From NCBI GenBank assembly GCA_012799975.1, contig JAAZKF010000125.1:1-34109 (forward strand): a stretch of DNA of 34,109 nucleotides. Direction: 5' to 3'. Below, in pieces: positions 15,273 through 23,209 of the stretch. This DNA comes from Burkholderiales bacterium (GTDB lineage: Bacteria; Vulcanimicrobiota; Xenobia; Xenobiales; Xenobiaceae). Made by a program: the position numbers and the translations under genes. Positions within the stretch are counted from its first letter, which is position 1, and every line of letters begins with the position of its first letter. The notes below the pieces were generated by a model. The model did not search any database and was not told where the DNA came from. It was given only the letters and a program-made list of their open reading frames with translations.

Positions 15273-16907
15273 TCAGTCCTGGCCCTTGGCCGGGACTTCC
15301 CGGTCTCTTCCCGACTCAGGCGGGACCGGCAGGTCGAAGTAGAAACAAGTCCCTGCGCCGGGTTGGGAACGAACCGAGATGGTCCCCCCGTGAGCCTCCA
15401 GGATGCAGCGGACGATGTACAGCCCCAGACCCAGACCGGGCGAAGGCCCCTGGGGAGTGGGGAAGTGGCGGAACTTCTCGAAAATGTGTGACAGGTTCTC
15501 TTCGGCGATTCCGGGCCCCTGATCGCAGACCTCGATCTGCACCCGACCCTTCTTTTCGGAGGCCCGCAGCACTACGGAGTGGCCCTGCTCCGAGTAGCTC
15601 AGGGCGTTGGCCAGAAGATTGGTCAGGGCCCGGCCGATCCGGGTCCGATCTGCCACCACGCGCCCGTCGACCAGATCCGTCTCGACGCAAATCCGCGAAG
15701 CCTCGATGGAAGGCCCCACGTTGGAAACCACCTCGTCCAGCAGCGCCTCCAGGTCGAAAGCCTCGGGCACCATCTCTACCTGGCCGGCACCGAAACGCAC
15801 GGCATCCAGGAGGTTCCGGACCAGTTCCAGCAGACTGGAGTTGGCGCTCTGGATTCCTCGCAGGGAGCGGGTTTGCCGCTCATTCAGGGGAGCACGACCC
15901 AGGAGTTCCGCGTAGCCCTGGATGGCCGCCAGGGGAATGCGCAGGTCGTGGGTCAACATCGAGAAGAACTCGCGCAATTCCCGGGTCTTCTCTTCCACCT
16001 TCTGCTCCAGGTCCTCGTTGAGGCGCTGGAATTGCTGGTTGGCCTCTTCCAGGTGGTGGGTCTTCTCCTGCAAGGCCTCCTGATACTGCTGGAGATCCCG
16101 AGCCATCCGGTTGAAGGAGTTGGTCAGCACGACCACCTCGTTGACCGACGGGATCTCCAGGTCGACGTGGGTGGTGTAGTCCCCCTTGCCCAGGCGTTCC
16201 TGGGCTTCCAAAAGGATCGTCATGGGACGGTTTACCGCGTGCTCGCCCCACAGATTGATGGCTATGAACCCGGTAATCACGAACAGAAAGGCCAGCACCG
16301 TGTTGAAGACCACGATAAGCCCGAGGCGACAAACCATGGGGGTGGTCTCGATCGAGATGTGGGCAACCATGCGGACGGGCCAATTCCCACCTGGAGCCTG
16401 GTCCTGAAGCGGAAGCGGCGCGAAGTACTCCAGGCTGACCAGGCCCCGATAGAAGGGACTGAAACCGGGGAAGGGGCAGCCGGATGCCGGACCTCCGGGC
16501 TCGAAGGCCCATAGTTTCCAGAGCGGGGTCTGTTCGGAAGCCGCCCGACTCGCCATCTCGGCCAGAATAGGCTCGGCCTGGATGGTCTGGCAGAAGCGAT
16601 AGACCGGGACGCCATCCGGAGTGAAAAGATGGAAGCCGTGGAAGCGGGGGACCCCGACCAGGTAGCGTTCCAGGCGACCGAACCGCTCGTCCGAAACCAG
16701 GGTTTGCGGCGAAAACTCCTGGTCGAGCGCAAGCTCGTGCAGGAGGTTGACCACCTGCACCGCGCTCCCCAGCGCTTCCTGTTCAGCCTGCTTCTCGATG
16801 GTCTGGGTCAGCAGGGCCACGTTGAAGTAGGTGATGAGCAACACGGTCGAGCCGAAGAGGGCAAATAGGAAGAAGGCCATCTGGGAGCGGAGACGCAGCC
16901 CCAACAC
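15273..16907 (-). CDS. Membrane sensor histidine kinase
   Basis: 544-residue two-component sensor. TM1 lies at about 10-32 (FFLFALFGSTVLLITYFNV), then an extracytoplasmic sensor of about 160 residues, TM2 at about 194-218 (LIVVFNTVLAFLFVITGF) and a HAMP domain at about 219-272. A coiled coil follows, then HisKA with His320 (FFSMLTHDLRIPLAAIQGY). The HATPase domain has the N box NLLANALSYSEQG, the G1 box DQGPGIAEE and the G2 box GLGLGLYIV. The sensor has no family I recognise; it contains two Cys and several aromatic patches. The start is GTG at 16907 (AGGGGA upstream); TTG at 16904 is possible. A HisKA-type kinase feeding a NarL-type regulator is a less usual pairing. Confidence 0.92.
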   Translation of the reverse strand: MLGLRLRSQMAFFLFALFGSTVLLITYFNVALLTQTIEKQAEQEALGSAVQVVNLLHELALDQEFSPQTLVSDERFGRLERYLVGVPRFHGFHLFTPDGVPVYRFCQTIQAEPILAEMASRAASEQTPLWKLWAFEPGGPASGCPFPGFSPFYRGLVSLEYFAPLPLQDQAPGGNWPVRMVAHISIETTPMVCRLGLIVVFNTVLAFLFVITGFIAINLWGEHAVNRPMTILLEAQERLGKGDYTTHVDLEIPSVNEVVVLTNSFNRMARDLQQYQEALQEKTHHLEEANQQFQRLNEDLEQKVEEKTRELREFFSMLTHDLRIPLAAIQGYAELLGRAPLNERQTRSLRGIQSANSSLLELVRNLLDAVRFGAGQVEMVPEAFDLEALLDEVVSNVGPSIEASRICVETDLVDGRVVADRTRIGRALTNLLANALSYSEQGHSVVLRASEKKGRVQIEVCDQGPGIAEENLSHIFEKFRHFPTPQGPSPGLGLGLYIVRCILEAHGGTISVRSQPGAGTCFYFDLPVPPESGRDREVPAKGQD

Positions 16908-16918
16908 CCATCTTCCCC

Positions 16919-17473
16919 TCAAGGCTCGTCCGAGGCCTCCTGGAAGGTCAGGACCTCGAAACGCTCCAGCTCGGGATTGTCGGCAGGGTCGATCCCGGCC
17001 TTGCGGCAAGCGATGGCGACCTGGACCTCCGCCGTCTCGATGCCCTCCAGGGCCGGCAGAAGCACTCCTCGGCGCCCGGACTTGTGCACGATCACCCCGT
17101 AGCGCTGCGGGTCCAGGTCGGCCAGACCGCCTACCGGCTCGGCCGGTTGCAGGATATAGACCTGGTAATGCAGGTCTTCCAACTCACCCGGGTGCACCGG
17201 AGGAAACCTGGGGTCTCGCGAGCAGGCCGAGATCGCGTTCTGGACGACTTCCCGGAATTGGTCGGGGCAGGTCGGGCCCAAGGTTCCGATGCATCCCCGC
17301 AACTCGCCGCTCTTCTTCAGGGTTACGAAGGCTCCGGCCGGTTTCTGGAATTCCTCGGGAATGGGACCGGGTACTGCCAGGATCCGGCCATGCCGGACGA
17401 ATTCCTCGACCGCGCGGCGCGCCAGTTCCAGCAGGGGGTGTGGCCCGTGGGAGGGGACAGGGTTCTCAGACAT
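16919..17473 (-). CDS. AMMECR1 domain protein (AmmeMemoRadiSam system protein A)
   Basis: 184-residue AMMECR1 family protein. Motifs are LLELARRAVEEFVR, GAFVTLKKSGELRGCIGTL (the conserved LRGCIG core), AISACSRDPRFPPVHPGEL, LEDLHYQVYILQPAEPV, YGVIVHKSGRRGVLLP and a C-terminal VAIACRKAGID. Biochemical function is unknown. In many prokaryotes it occurs fused to or beside a MEMO/class III dioxygenase-like protein and a radical SAM enzyme, which suggests a modification system. The start ATG at 17473 has GGAG eight bases upstream and overlaps the end of the MEMO gene by 8 bp. The radical SAM partner is not in this window. Confidence 0.92.
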   Translation of the reverse strand: MSENPVPSHGPHPLLELARRAVEEFVRHGRILAVPGPIPEEFQKPAGAFVTLKKSGELRGCIGTLGPTCPDQFREVVQNAISACSRDPRFPPVHPGELEDLHYQVYILQPAEPVGGLADLDPQRYGVIVHKSGRRGVLLPALEGIETAEVQVAIACRKAGIDPADNPELERFEVLTFQEASDEP

Positions 17474-18341
17474 GGTCCGTGCTCCGGGGATCGTCGTCCG
17501 GGGTGGGGTTAGCGACCGGTTCTTCGGGCATACTGAAATGGGCTGTGGCGTAGCCCACGCCGAAGGGGCCCTCATAGGAGTGGATCTTCGCCTGGGCCCC
17601 GGGTTCGAGCGACCCCAGGAGGGTGAGGATGGGCCGGACGCCGCACTGACCGGCCCTTTCCACCATCTCTTCAGGCAAATCCAGGATTCCCGCGTGGTCT
17701 GCCTTCTCCAAGAGCTCCAGGAGCCGGCGGTCGAAGACCGGACCCATCTCGTCGAAGCCATAGGGGCCGCTATCCAGCAGCCGATGAGAAAGGTCCCCCG
17801 AGGCCAGTACGGCCACCCGGTAGGGGCACTCGCGCAGGACTTCGCGCAGGGCCTCACCCAGCCGGACGTGTTCCTCTTCAGGCAACCAGGATATGCTCAT
17901 GACCACTGCCGGCACGTGGACTCCCGCGCGTTCCAGATAATACAGGGGGACCATCAGGCCGTGGTCCAAATCCAAGGAGACCTTCCGAGATGCGGCCAGC
18001 GACTCGTCCAAGGCCAGGACCCGAACCCCCCGCTCCTCTGCTGCCCGGATCAGGGCCTGGGAGAGGTCACGGTCCAACTCCAGCTCGAAGGTCACCTCCG
18101 GATGTCCGAAACGACCGAGGTTTCCCGTCATCCGGTCCAGCACGAAGACCGGCACGGCCTGAGGGTGTACCGGAGCGTGGGGCGTGATCAGGACCAGCCT
18201 CTCGGGACGGCTCTCGGCCACGGCCCGACAGACCGCTTCCAGGCCCTCACGGGTCTGGCGAACCTGCTCGAGGGACTCACCTCCCACCTCGGGGATCAGC
18301 AGCGGCGGATGTGGGCTCAAGGCCCAGATGACGGTGCTCAC
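17466..18341 (-). CDS. MEMO/class III extradiol dioxygenase-like protein (AmmeMemoRadiSam system protein B)
   Basis: 291 aa. Resembles the LigB superfamily of class III extradiol dioxygenases and MEMO1: SPHPPLLIPEVGG near the N-terminus, VLITPHAPV, LDHGLMVPLYYLERAGV (metal/substrate His), VLASGDLSHRLL and GVGYATAHFS near the end. Substrate is unknown; it may bind metal (Fe/Cu) as MEMO1 does. It starts at GTG 18341, which overlaps the truB stop as GTGA, with AAGGAG seven bases upstream. It overlaps AMMECR1 by 8 bp downstream. The last 20 residues are Pro/Asp-rich and disordered. Confidence 0.88.
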   Translation of the reverse strand: MSTVIWALSPHPPLLIPEVGGESLEQVRQTREGLEAVCRAVAESRPERLVLITPHAPVHPQAVPVFVLDRMTGNLGRFGHPEVTFELELDRDLSQALIRAAEERGVRVLALDESLAASRKVSLDLDHGLMVPLYYLERAGVHVPAVVMSISWLPEEEHVRLGEALREVLRECPYRVAVLASGDLSHRLLDSGPYGFDEMGPVFDRRLLELLEKADHAGILDLPEEMVERAGQCGVRPILTLLGSLEPGAQAKIHSYEGPFGVGYATAHFSMPEEPVANPTPDDDPRSTDHV

Positions 18342-19261
18342 GAGGCAGCTCCTTCCGGGACTGGTCTCAAGACCCGCACGTGCAGGGAGGTCGACTCCAG
18401 GACCCGGCCCAGCCCGAGGGTCTGCCCATTCCTTTCGACAAGCCGCACCAGGGTTCCCGGTTCCGGAAGATCGGTCTCTCCAAAGAGGGAAGCCGGAAGT
18501 TCCAGGCCCCGCCTCAGTGGGAGCGGATCGACCCGTAGGGCGGGTATGCCACAGGAAACCAAGACTTCGCCGATGGGGATCAGGTGCTCTGTGACCCCAT
18601 CGGAGCGGAGTTCCTCGAGGGTCACGGCGCGCTCGAGAAAGAAGGGGCCGCTGCGGGTTCGCAGGAGGAAGGACAGCATTGCGCCGCAGCCCAATTCGTG
18701 CCCCAGGTCGCGGGCCAGGGCGCGCACGTAGGTGCCCGGCCCGCAGTCGACCTCCAGAAGGGCTACTGCGCCCTGCAGGTGCAACAAGCGCACGGAGTGA
18801 TACTCGGCCGCGCGGGGAGGCAACTCGAAATCCTCTCGCTGACGCACCCGCTCATAGGCGCGCCGCCCGGACTGCCGGATGGCCGAGACCCGGGGCGGGA
18901 CCTGCATCACCAGGCCCTGCCAGGTGGAACACGCTGCCTCCAGGACAGTCGGATCGATAGGCCCGGGGTCGCATCTGGCCAGGACCTCGCCAGCCGCATC
19001 CAGGGTCTCGGTCTCGATCCCGAAAGTGACCTCGGCCCGATAAACCTTGCGGGCCGGAGGCAGGAACTCCAGGAACCTCGTGGCGCCCCCCAGAGCCAAC
19101 GGAAGAACCCCGGCCGCCCCGGGGTCCAGGGTGCCCAGATGGCCGACCTTGCCTCCTCCGAAGAGGCGGCGGACGAAGGCCACCACATCGTGGGAAGTCA
19201 TCCCAGGAGGTTTAAGAAGGTTCAGGAACCCCGCCCTACCCGCCGACAGGAGCACGCCCAT
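18338..19261 (-). CDS. truB: tRNA pseudouridine-55 synthase
   Basis: Converts U55 in the T-loop of tRNAs to pseudouridine; cytoplasmic. It is 307 aa, the normal length. Motifs: GFLNLLKPPGMTSHDVV, the catalytic-Asp motif GHLGTLDPGAAGVLPLALG (the Asp in LGTLDP), KVYRAEVTFGIETETLDAAG, VPPRVSAIRQSGRRAYE and CGPGTYVRALARDLGHEL. A C-terminal PUA-like tail is present. ATG at 19261 overlaps the preceding gene by 26 bp; the Shine-Dalgarno is weak. GTG at 19255 is a possible alternative. In many bacteria truB sits with rbfA and ribF, but here it is linked to MEMO/AMMECR1 by an overlapping GTGA. Confidence 0.95.
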   Translation of the reverse strand: MGVLLSAGRAGFLNLLKPPGMTSHDVVAFVRRLFGGGKVGHLGTLDPGAAGVLPLALGGATRFLEFLPPARKVYRAEVTFGIETETLDAAGEVLARCDPGPIDPTVLEAACSTWQGLVMQVPPRVSAIRQSGRRAYERVRQREDFELPPRAAEYHSVRLLHLQGAVALLEVDCGPGTYVRALARDLGHELGCGAMLSFLLRTRSGPFFLERAVTLEELRSDGVTEHLIPIGEVLVSCGIPALRVDPLPLRRGLELPASLFGETDLPEPGTLVRLVERNGQTLGLGRVLESTSLHVRVLRPVPEGAAS

Positions 19262-19799
19262 CAGCCGGCTTCTCGACCTGCCCGGGGGCGGTCAGGAAAA
19301 GGCTGGTCACCTTGTCCGACTCGTCGCAGCTCACGTACACACCGCGACGCCAGTAGGCCAACACCTTGCTCTGGGTCCGATCCGGATCGCCCCAGGCCTT
19401 GAGCACGTCCTGCTTGGTATCACCCACATGAAAGGGGACGCCTGAAACCTCGACCCCGCGGCTCTCGACCAGGATGCCCTGGACATGGTTCTTCTGGTTG
19501 ATGTCCAGCGAGAAACCCTGCGCGAAGTAGGAGAACATGACGTAGTCATCGGCCTCTTTCTTGCTGCGCATGGCGCGAACCTGGTCCGGCGGTCCCACGA
19601 TACCGAAGACCATCGGCAGGACTTCACCCGGGCGGATCACATCGCTGCCGATCTTCAGGCCGGAGGCAGGGTATTCGGCCGTCTGGTTAGGAGGGGGCTT
19701 GGTGGCGGGCTGCCCAGGCGCAGTCCACGCGGGCATGCCCAGCAAGAGGGCCAGTGCGAGAGCCGTGAGGAGAAGCGGAGAAAGAGGAGAGCGATGCAA
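19236..19799 (-). CDS. Exported protein with two SmpA/BamE-like repeats
   Basis: 187-residue secreted protein of unknown role. The TTG at 19799 is chosen because GGAGG lies seven bases upstream and it puts a clean signal peptide at the N-terminus (MHRSPLSP, then LLLTALALALLLG, cleavage near PAWTA). The mature part holds two related units: LPMVFGIVGPPDQVRAMRS...FSLDI (about residues 60-105) and VLKAWGDPDRTQSKVLAYWRRGVYVSC (about 132-158). Both have the G-P/D-P-D-x turn and a following beta-strand pair, as in SmpA/OmlA-type folds. No lipobox cysteine was found. It follows aroQ by 78 bp and overlaps truB. The repeat reading is inference. Confidence 0.65.
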   Translation of the reverse strand: MHRSPLSPLLLTALALALLLGMPAWTAPGQPATKPPPNQTAEYPASGLKIGSDVIRPGEVLPMVFGIVGPPDQVRAMRSKKEADDYVMFSYFAQGFSLDINQKNHVQGILVESRGVEVSGVPFHVGDTKQDVLKAWGDPDRTQSKVLAYWRRGVYVSCDESDKVTSLFLTAPGQVEKPADGRAPVGG

Positions 19800-19877
19800 A
19801 GCGGAACCTCCAGGAGGACTTGAGACGATTTCGTTCCAGCAGCCCACTTCGCCCCCCCCTGCCCAGGGCCTGTCGAA

Positions 19878-20381
19878 CTATGGGGATGGACTGGAAATCG
19901 ATGATGGTTTGGACCCGAAAGGAAGGCCCGGGTTTCTCCCCCCCACCAGGACCAGGCCGGCTTCCAAGGCCAGCCGATAGCCCAAGGGCCCCAGGCCGAC
20001 CAGGACACCCCGACATACGGAGCTGATCCACGACTGGCGCCGCCACTCTTCCCGGGCATGGATATTCGAGAGATGGACCTCCAGGGCGGGAAGCGAGATG
20101 GCGGCCAGGGCGTCTCGGAGGGCCAGCGAGGTGTGGGTCAGGGCTCCGGGATTGACCACCAGGAAATCGAAGCGACCAGCGGCTCCATGAACCAGGTCCA
20201 GGAGCTCCCCTTCCGAGTTGGTCTGAATCAAGGTGGTCTCCAGGCCGAGTTCCCGGCTCCATTCCCCGACCAGGGTGGCCAGATCCCGATCGCTCAGGGC
20301 GCCATAGATTTCGGGCTCACGGCTCCCCAGGAGGTTGAGGTTCGGCCCCTGGAGGATCAGGGCGTGCACGGTTTCAGCCAA
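19878..20381 (-). CDS. aroQ: 3-dehydroquinate dehydratase, type II
   Basis: Dehydrates 3-dehydroquinate to 3-dehydroshikimate, the third step of the shikimate pathway; a dodecameric cytoplasmic enzyme. It is 167 aa, slightly longer than usual. Motifs: LILQGPNLNLLGSREPEIYG (catalytic Tyr), QTNSEGELLD, VVNPGALTHTSLALRD and VEVHLSNIHAREEWRRQS (catalytic His/Arg lid). The C-terminus has an unusual Ser/Pro-rich tail (GLPFGSKPSSISSPSP). It starts at TTG 20381 with GGGAG eight bases upstream, overlapping the aroB stop by 8 bp. Coupling to aroB, the preceding pathway step, supports the call. Confidence 0.94.
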   Translation of the reverse strand: MAETVHALILQGPNLNLLGSREPEIYGALSDRDLATLVGEWSRELGLETTLIQTNSEGELLDLVHGAAGRFDFLVVNPGALTHTSLALRDALAAISLPALEVHLSNIHAREEWRRQSWISSVCRGVLVGLGPLGYRLALEAGLVLVGGRNPGLPFGSKPSSISSPSP

Positions 20382-21474
20382 GTTCCGGACTCCCTTCGGC
20401 GACCTGGAGTTCTGCGAAGACCTGGCAGACTTCGGCCTCGTCCACCTCGAAAACCTCCGCCCGACCCAATCGGGTGGGCAGCACGAAGAGCAGCCTCCCC
20501 TGCCTTTTCTTCTTGTCCCGCTTCAGGCCGGCAGCCACTACCTCCCATCTAAAAGAAGTGGGAATGGTCCGGGGCAGGTCCCAGGCAGCCAGCAGGGATT
20601 CCACCCGGCCCAGCAGGCCCCAGGCCTCGGTAAGGACTCCCCGGCGACCCGCCAGTCGCAGTGCCGCCAGAAGACCCAGGCCGACCGCCTCCCCGTGGGT
20701 GAAACGCGCATAGTCTCCGGCCCTCTCCAAGGCGTGACCCAGGGTGTGCCCGAAGTTCAACAGGACGCGCTCACCGGATTCCCAGGGGTCGCGCAGGACG
20801 ATCTCGCGCTTGATCCGGGCAGATTCCGAGACCAGTTCCTGGATCTCGGAGTCCTGCCGAGCAGACGGGTCGGGGGGATGCGAAAAGTCTTCGAGCTTTT
20901 CCAGAAGCCCGGGCGAGGCCAGGAGGGCCGCCTTGACAGCCTCCACCATGCCGCAGGCCCATTGTTTGCGGGGCAGGGTGCGCAGGGTCCGGGGGTCGGC
21001 CCAGATGGCCCGGGCCGGGTACCAGGCACCGACCAGGTTCTTGCCTTCGGGAAGGTCCACCCCGGTCTTGCCTCCATGCGAGGAGTCGACCATGGCGACC
21101 AGGGTGGTCGGTATCTGGAAGAAGGGCAATCCTCGAAGCCAGGTGGCGGCCACGAAACCGGCCAGGTCACCCACGACCCCACCGCCGAAGGCCAGAAGCG
21201 GAGTCCGACGCTCGACATCCAGACCCAGCAAGCTTCCGTACAACTCCCGGACCTGGTCCAGGGTCTTGTGCTCCTCGCCCGCCGGCACCACGATCCAGTC
21301 CTGGCACAGGGAGTTCAGCCCGGCTTGAAGCACAGGCCTCCAGGCCGTGGCCACGTTGTGGTCGGTCACGACGACACAGCGGTCGAAACCCGACTGAACC
21401 AGCAGGTCCCCGATGCGGTCCAAAAGACCAGCCTTCAGGACAAAGTTCGAATCTTCAGGCTGGTCCCGTCTCAC
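20374..21474 (-). CDS. aroB: 3-dehydroquinate synthase
   Basis: NAD- and metal-dependent enzyme that makes 3-dehydroquinate from DAHP, the second step of the shikimate pathway. It is 366 aa, normal length. Motifs: VVVTDHNV, PAGEEHKTLDQV, the nucleotide loop FGGGVVGDLAGFVAATWLRG, the metal/substrate motif VDSSHGGKTGVDLPEGKN, KREIVLRDPWESGERVLLNF and FGHTLGHALE with the zinc His. In most relatives the SSVGGKT position has Val where this protein has His, a mild variation. It starts at GTG 21474, overlapping the stop of the upstream regulator as GTGA. The aroB-aroQ overlap puts them in one operon. Confidence 0.96.
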   Translation of the reverse strand: MRRDQPEDSNFVLKAGLLDRIGDLLVQSGFDRCVVVTDHNVATAWRPVLQAGLNSLCQDWIVVPAGEEHKTLDQVRELYGSLLGLDVERRTPLLAFGGGVVGDLAGFVAATWLRGLPFFQIPTTLVAMVDSSHGGKTGVDLPEGKNLVGAWYPARAIWADPRTLRTLPRKQWACGMVEAVKAALLASPGLLEKLEDFSHPPDPSARQDSEIQELVSESARIKREIVLRDPWESGERVLLNFGHTLGHALERAGDYARFTHGEAVGLGLLAALRLAGRRGVLTEAWGLLGRVESLLAAWDLPRTIPTSFRWEVVAAGLKRDKKKRQGRLLFVLPTRLGRAEVFEVDEAEVCQVFAELQVAEGSPELG

Positions 21475-22514
21475 AGGCGCTGCAGGACATCCTCCATGTC
21501 GACGTCCGAGTCGACGAGGCTCTTCTCCAGAAGCAGGCGGGTACCCCCGGGGCAGGTCTGCAAGGTCACCCGATCCAGAAGCTCCATCAGGATGGTGAAC
21601 CCGAACCCCATCGACACCTTCGTCGAATACCCCTTCATCAAGGTGGCTCGAGGCAGGGTAGAAGCGTCGATTCCCGGGCCCTCATCCTGGAAGAGGATCA
21701 GCAGACGATCCTTCTCGGTGCCCACCTGCATGATGCCGTTGGAGGCATGCTTGATGGTGTTGGTGGCCGCTTCCGAGACGCACAGGACGACGTCGTGCAA
21801 GGTGTCTTCGGAGAGACCGAAAACCTGCCCTGCCTGCTCGGCCACCTTGCGAGCCGTGCTGACAGAGCGGGCATTGAGCAGCTCGACGGTCTGGGCCGGC
21901 TGGAAGCGCTGCTCCAGGATCTGGTCCATCTCGTCCTTCTCGGTCAAGAGCAGGCGTCCGTTGGTGACTGCGAAGATCACCTCCTTGTAGAAGGCGCGCC
22001 GGTTGACCTCTTCCTCACGTCGGAAACGCTCCATCTCCAGCTCGTTCTCCAGTCGGGCCCTCTCCAGGTCCTCGCGGCGCTTCTCTTCGATAAGTTCCTT
22101 CATGCGCAGTAGAGAACGCACACGAGCCAACAACTCCACCCGGCTGATCGGCTTGGAGAGCAGGTCGTCGGCACCGACATCCAGGCTCTTGATCTTGTCC
22201 TCTGTATCGGCCACGGCCGTCAGCAGGACCACCGGAGTGAAGATCGTGGCCGGATCGGCCTTGATCTCTTTGCAGACGTCGTAACCCGTCATCCGAGGCA
22301 TCATGATGTCCAGCAGGACGATATCGGGATGGGTCTGGTGGGCCTTCTCCAAAGCCTCCGCCCCCGTGGCCGCCGTGACCACGCGATAGCCGGCCCGCTT
22401 GAGGATGCGATCCAAAAGATCGAGATTATAGGGCTCGTCGTCGGCAACCAGGACCAGGGCGGAGCCCCCATCCCGACTCTCGAACATAAGCTCTTCGGAT
22501 CGCAGCATGGACAT
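21471..22514 (-). CDS. Response regulator with RsbW/SpoIIAB-type ATPase output
   Basis: About 347 aa. Residues 19-135 form a receiver domain: acidic pair in VLVADDEPYN, phospho-acceptor Asp69 (VLLDIMMPRMTGYDV), Thr in VVLLTAV and Lys in LLSKPIS. Residues about 140-185 are a charged coiled coil. The C-terminal third is a HATPase_c_2 (serine kinase/anti-sigma) domain: N box SEAATNTIKHASNG, LFQDEGPGID and a G box MGFGFTILMELLDRV. Such domains bind ATP and phosphorylate anti-anti-sigma factors or hold sigma factors; here it would be gated by phosphorylation. The start is unsure: ATG 22514 or 22508 (22487 is possible). No Shine-Dalgarno is clear. It heads the aroB operon, with a GTGA overlap. Confidence 0.9.
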   Translation of the reverse strand: MSMLRSEELMFESRDGGSALVLVADDEPYNLDLLDRILKRAGYRVVTAATGAEALEKAHQTHPDIVLLDIMMPRMTGYDVCKEIKADPATIFTPVVLLTAVADTEDKIKSLDVGADDLLSKPISRVELLARVRSLLRMKELIEEKRREDLERARLENELEMERFRREEEVNRRAFYKEVIFAVTNGRLLLTEKDEMDQILEQRFQPAQTVELLNARSVSTARKVAEQAGQVFGLSEDTLHDVVLCVSEAATNTIKHASNGIMQVGTEKDRLLILFQDEGPGIDASTLPRATLMKGYSTKVSMGFGFTILMELLDRVTLQTCPGGTRLLLEKSLVDSDVDMEDVLQRL

Positions 22515-22536
22515 AGACACAGGAAAACTCGGCTTG

Positions 22537-22545
22537 ATTCTAGCA
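22537..22545 (-). promoter_or_regulatory. Extended -10 for the REC-ATPase/aroB operon
   Basis: TGC-TAGAAT on the minus strand, 22 bases upstream of the ATG at 22514. It is identical to the -10 of the tRNA-Asn promoter. No good -35 is seen. It would start the long nine-gene run. Confidence 0.5.
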
Positions 22546-22552
22546 CGCCACG

Positions 22553-22581
22553 TTGCCACTTCTTTTACACGTATGTAACAG
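22553..22581 (+). promoter_or_regulatory. Possible aroK promoter
   Basis: TTGCCA (22553-22558) lies 17 bases before TAACAG (22576-22581). This divergent promoter would nearly touch the REC-ATPase promoter, so the two may share control. The -10 is poor. Confidence 0.3.
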
Positions 22582-22651
22582 GCGGGATGGATGATTCTCT
22601 CCGCAGATATGGCGGAAGGAGTGGGCCTCCGAACCCCAAACAAAAAAGCCC

Positions 22652-23209
22652 ATGGGAAGACGCAACATCTACCTGGCGGGATTCATGGGGACCGGCAAGA
22701 GCACGGTAGGCCGGGAACTAGCCCGGGTCATGGGGCGCAAGTTCGTGGACCTGGACCTGGAGCTGGAATTTCGCCTGGGCATGCCGATCCCCCGGATCTT
22801 CGAAGAACACGGGGAGGCCTGGTTTCGCGAGCAGGAACGGCAACTGGCCATGGAGATAGTCCAGACGGCCAACCGGGTGGTGGCTACCGGCGGCGGAACC
22901 ATCATGGACCCGGAAGTCTTCACGGCCTTCCAGACCACAGGCCTTCTGGTCTGCCTGTACACCCGCCGGGAAGACCTGATCCAGCGCTTGGAGCGCAGCG
23001 ACCGGAGGCCCCTTCTGCGAGGGGGCGACATCCCCGCCAAAGTGGACCGCATCCTGGCCGAGCGCACGGCCGTCTTCGAGCGCATCAAGATTCGCATCGA
23101 AACCACCGAGTTGACACCCATGGAGACTGCCCGGAAGATCGCCGACCTGCTCAACACCCGTCAGCGCATCCTGGATCGACTCCAGGAGCAGTACATCGAT
23201 CTGAGCTGA
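22652..23209 (+). CDS. aroK: Shikimate kinase
   Basis: Phosphorylates shikimate at the 3-OH using ATP. It is 185 aa, normal length. Walker A is GFMGTGKST (residues 10-18). DLDLELE provides the shikimate-contact Asp, WFREQE the Arg/Glu pair, ATGGGTIM the substrate glycines and RRPLLRGG the lid Arg region. The C-terminal 15 residues extend past the core. No Shine-Dalgarno is visible before the ATG. It lies between divergent REC-ATPase and convergent aroE, and the last 59 bp overlap the aroE 3' end on the other strand. It is a lone plus-strand gene in the shikimate block. Confidence 0.93.
   Translation: MGRRNIYLAGFMGTGKSTVGRELARVMGRKFVDLDLELEFRLGMPIPRIFEEHGEAWFREQERQLAMEIVQTANRVVATGGGTIMDPEVFTAFQTTGLLVCLYTRREDLIQRLERSDRRPLLRGGDIPAKVDRILAERTAVFERIKIRIETTELTPMETARKIADLLNTRQRILDRLQEQYIDLS

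Noticed and set aside
20335-21990. 551-codon plus-strand frame opposite aroQ, aroB and the REC-ATPase gene
   Set aside because: It covers three clearly identified genes on the other strand; composition is typical of antisense shadows in GC-rich DNA.
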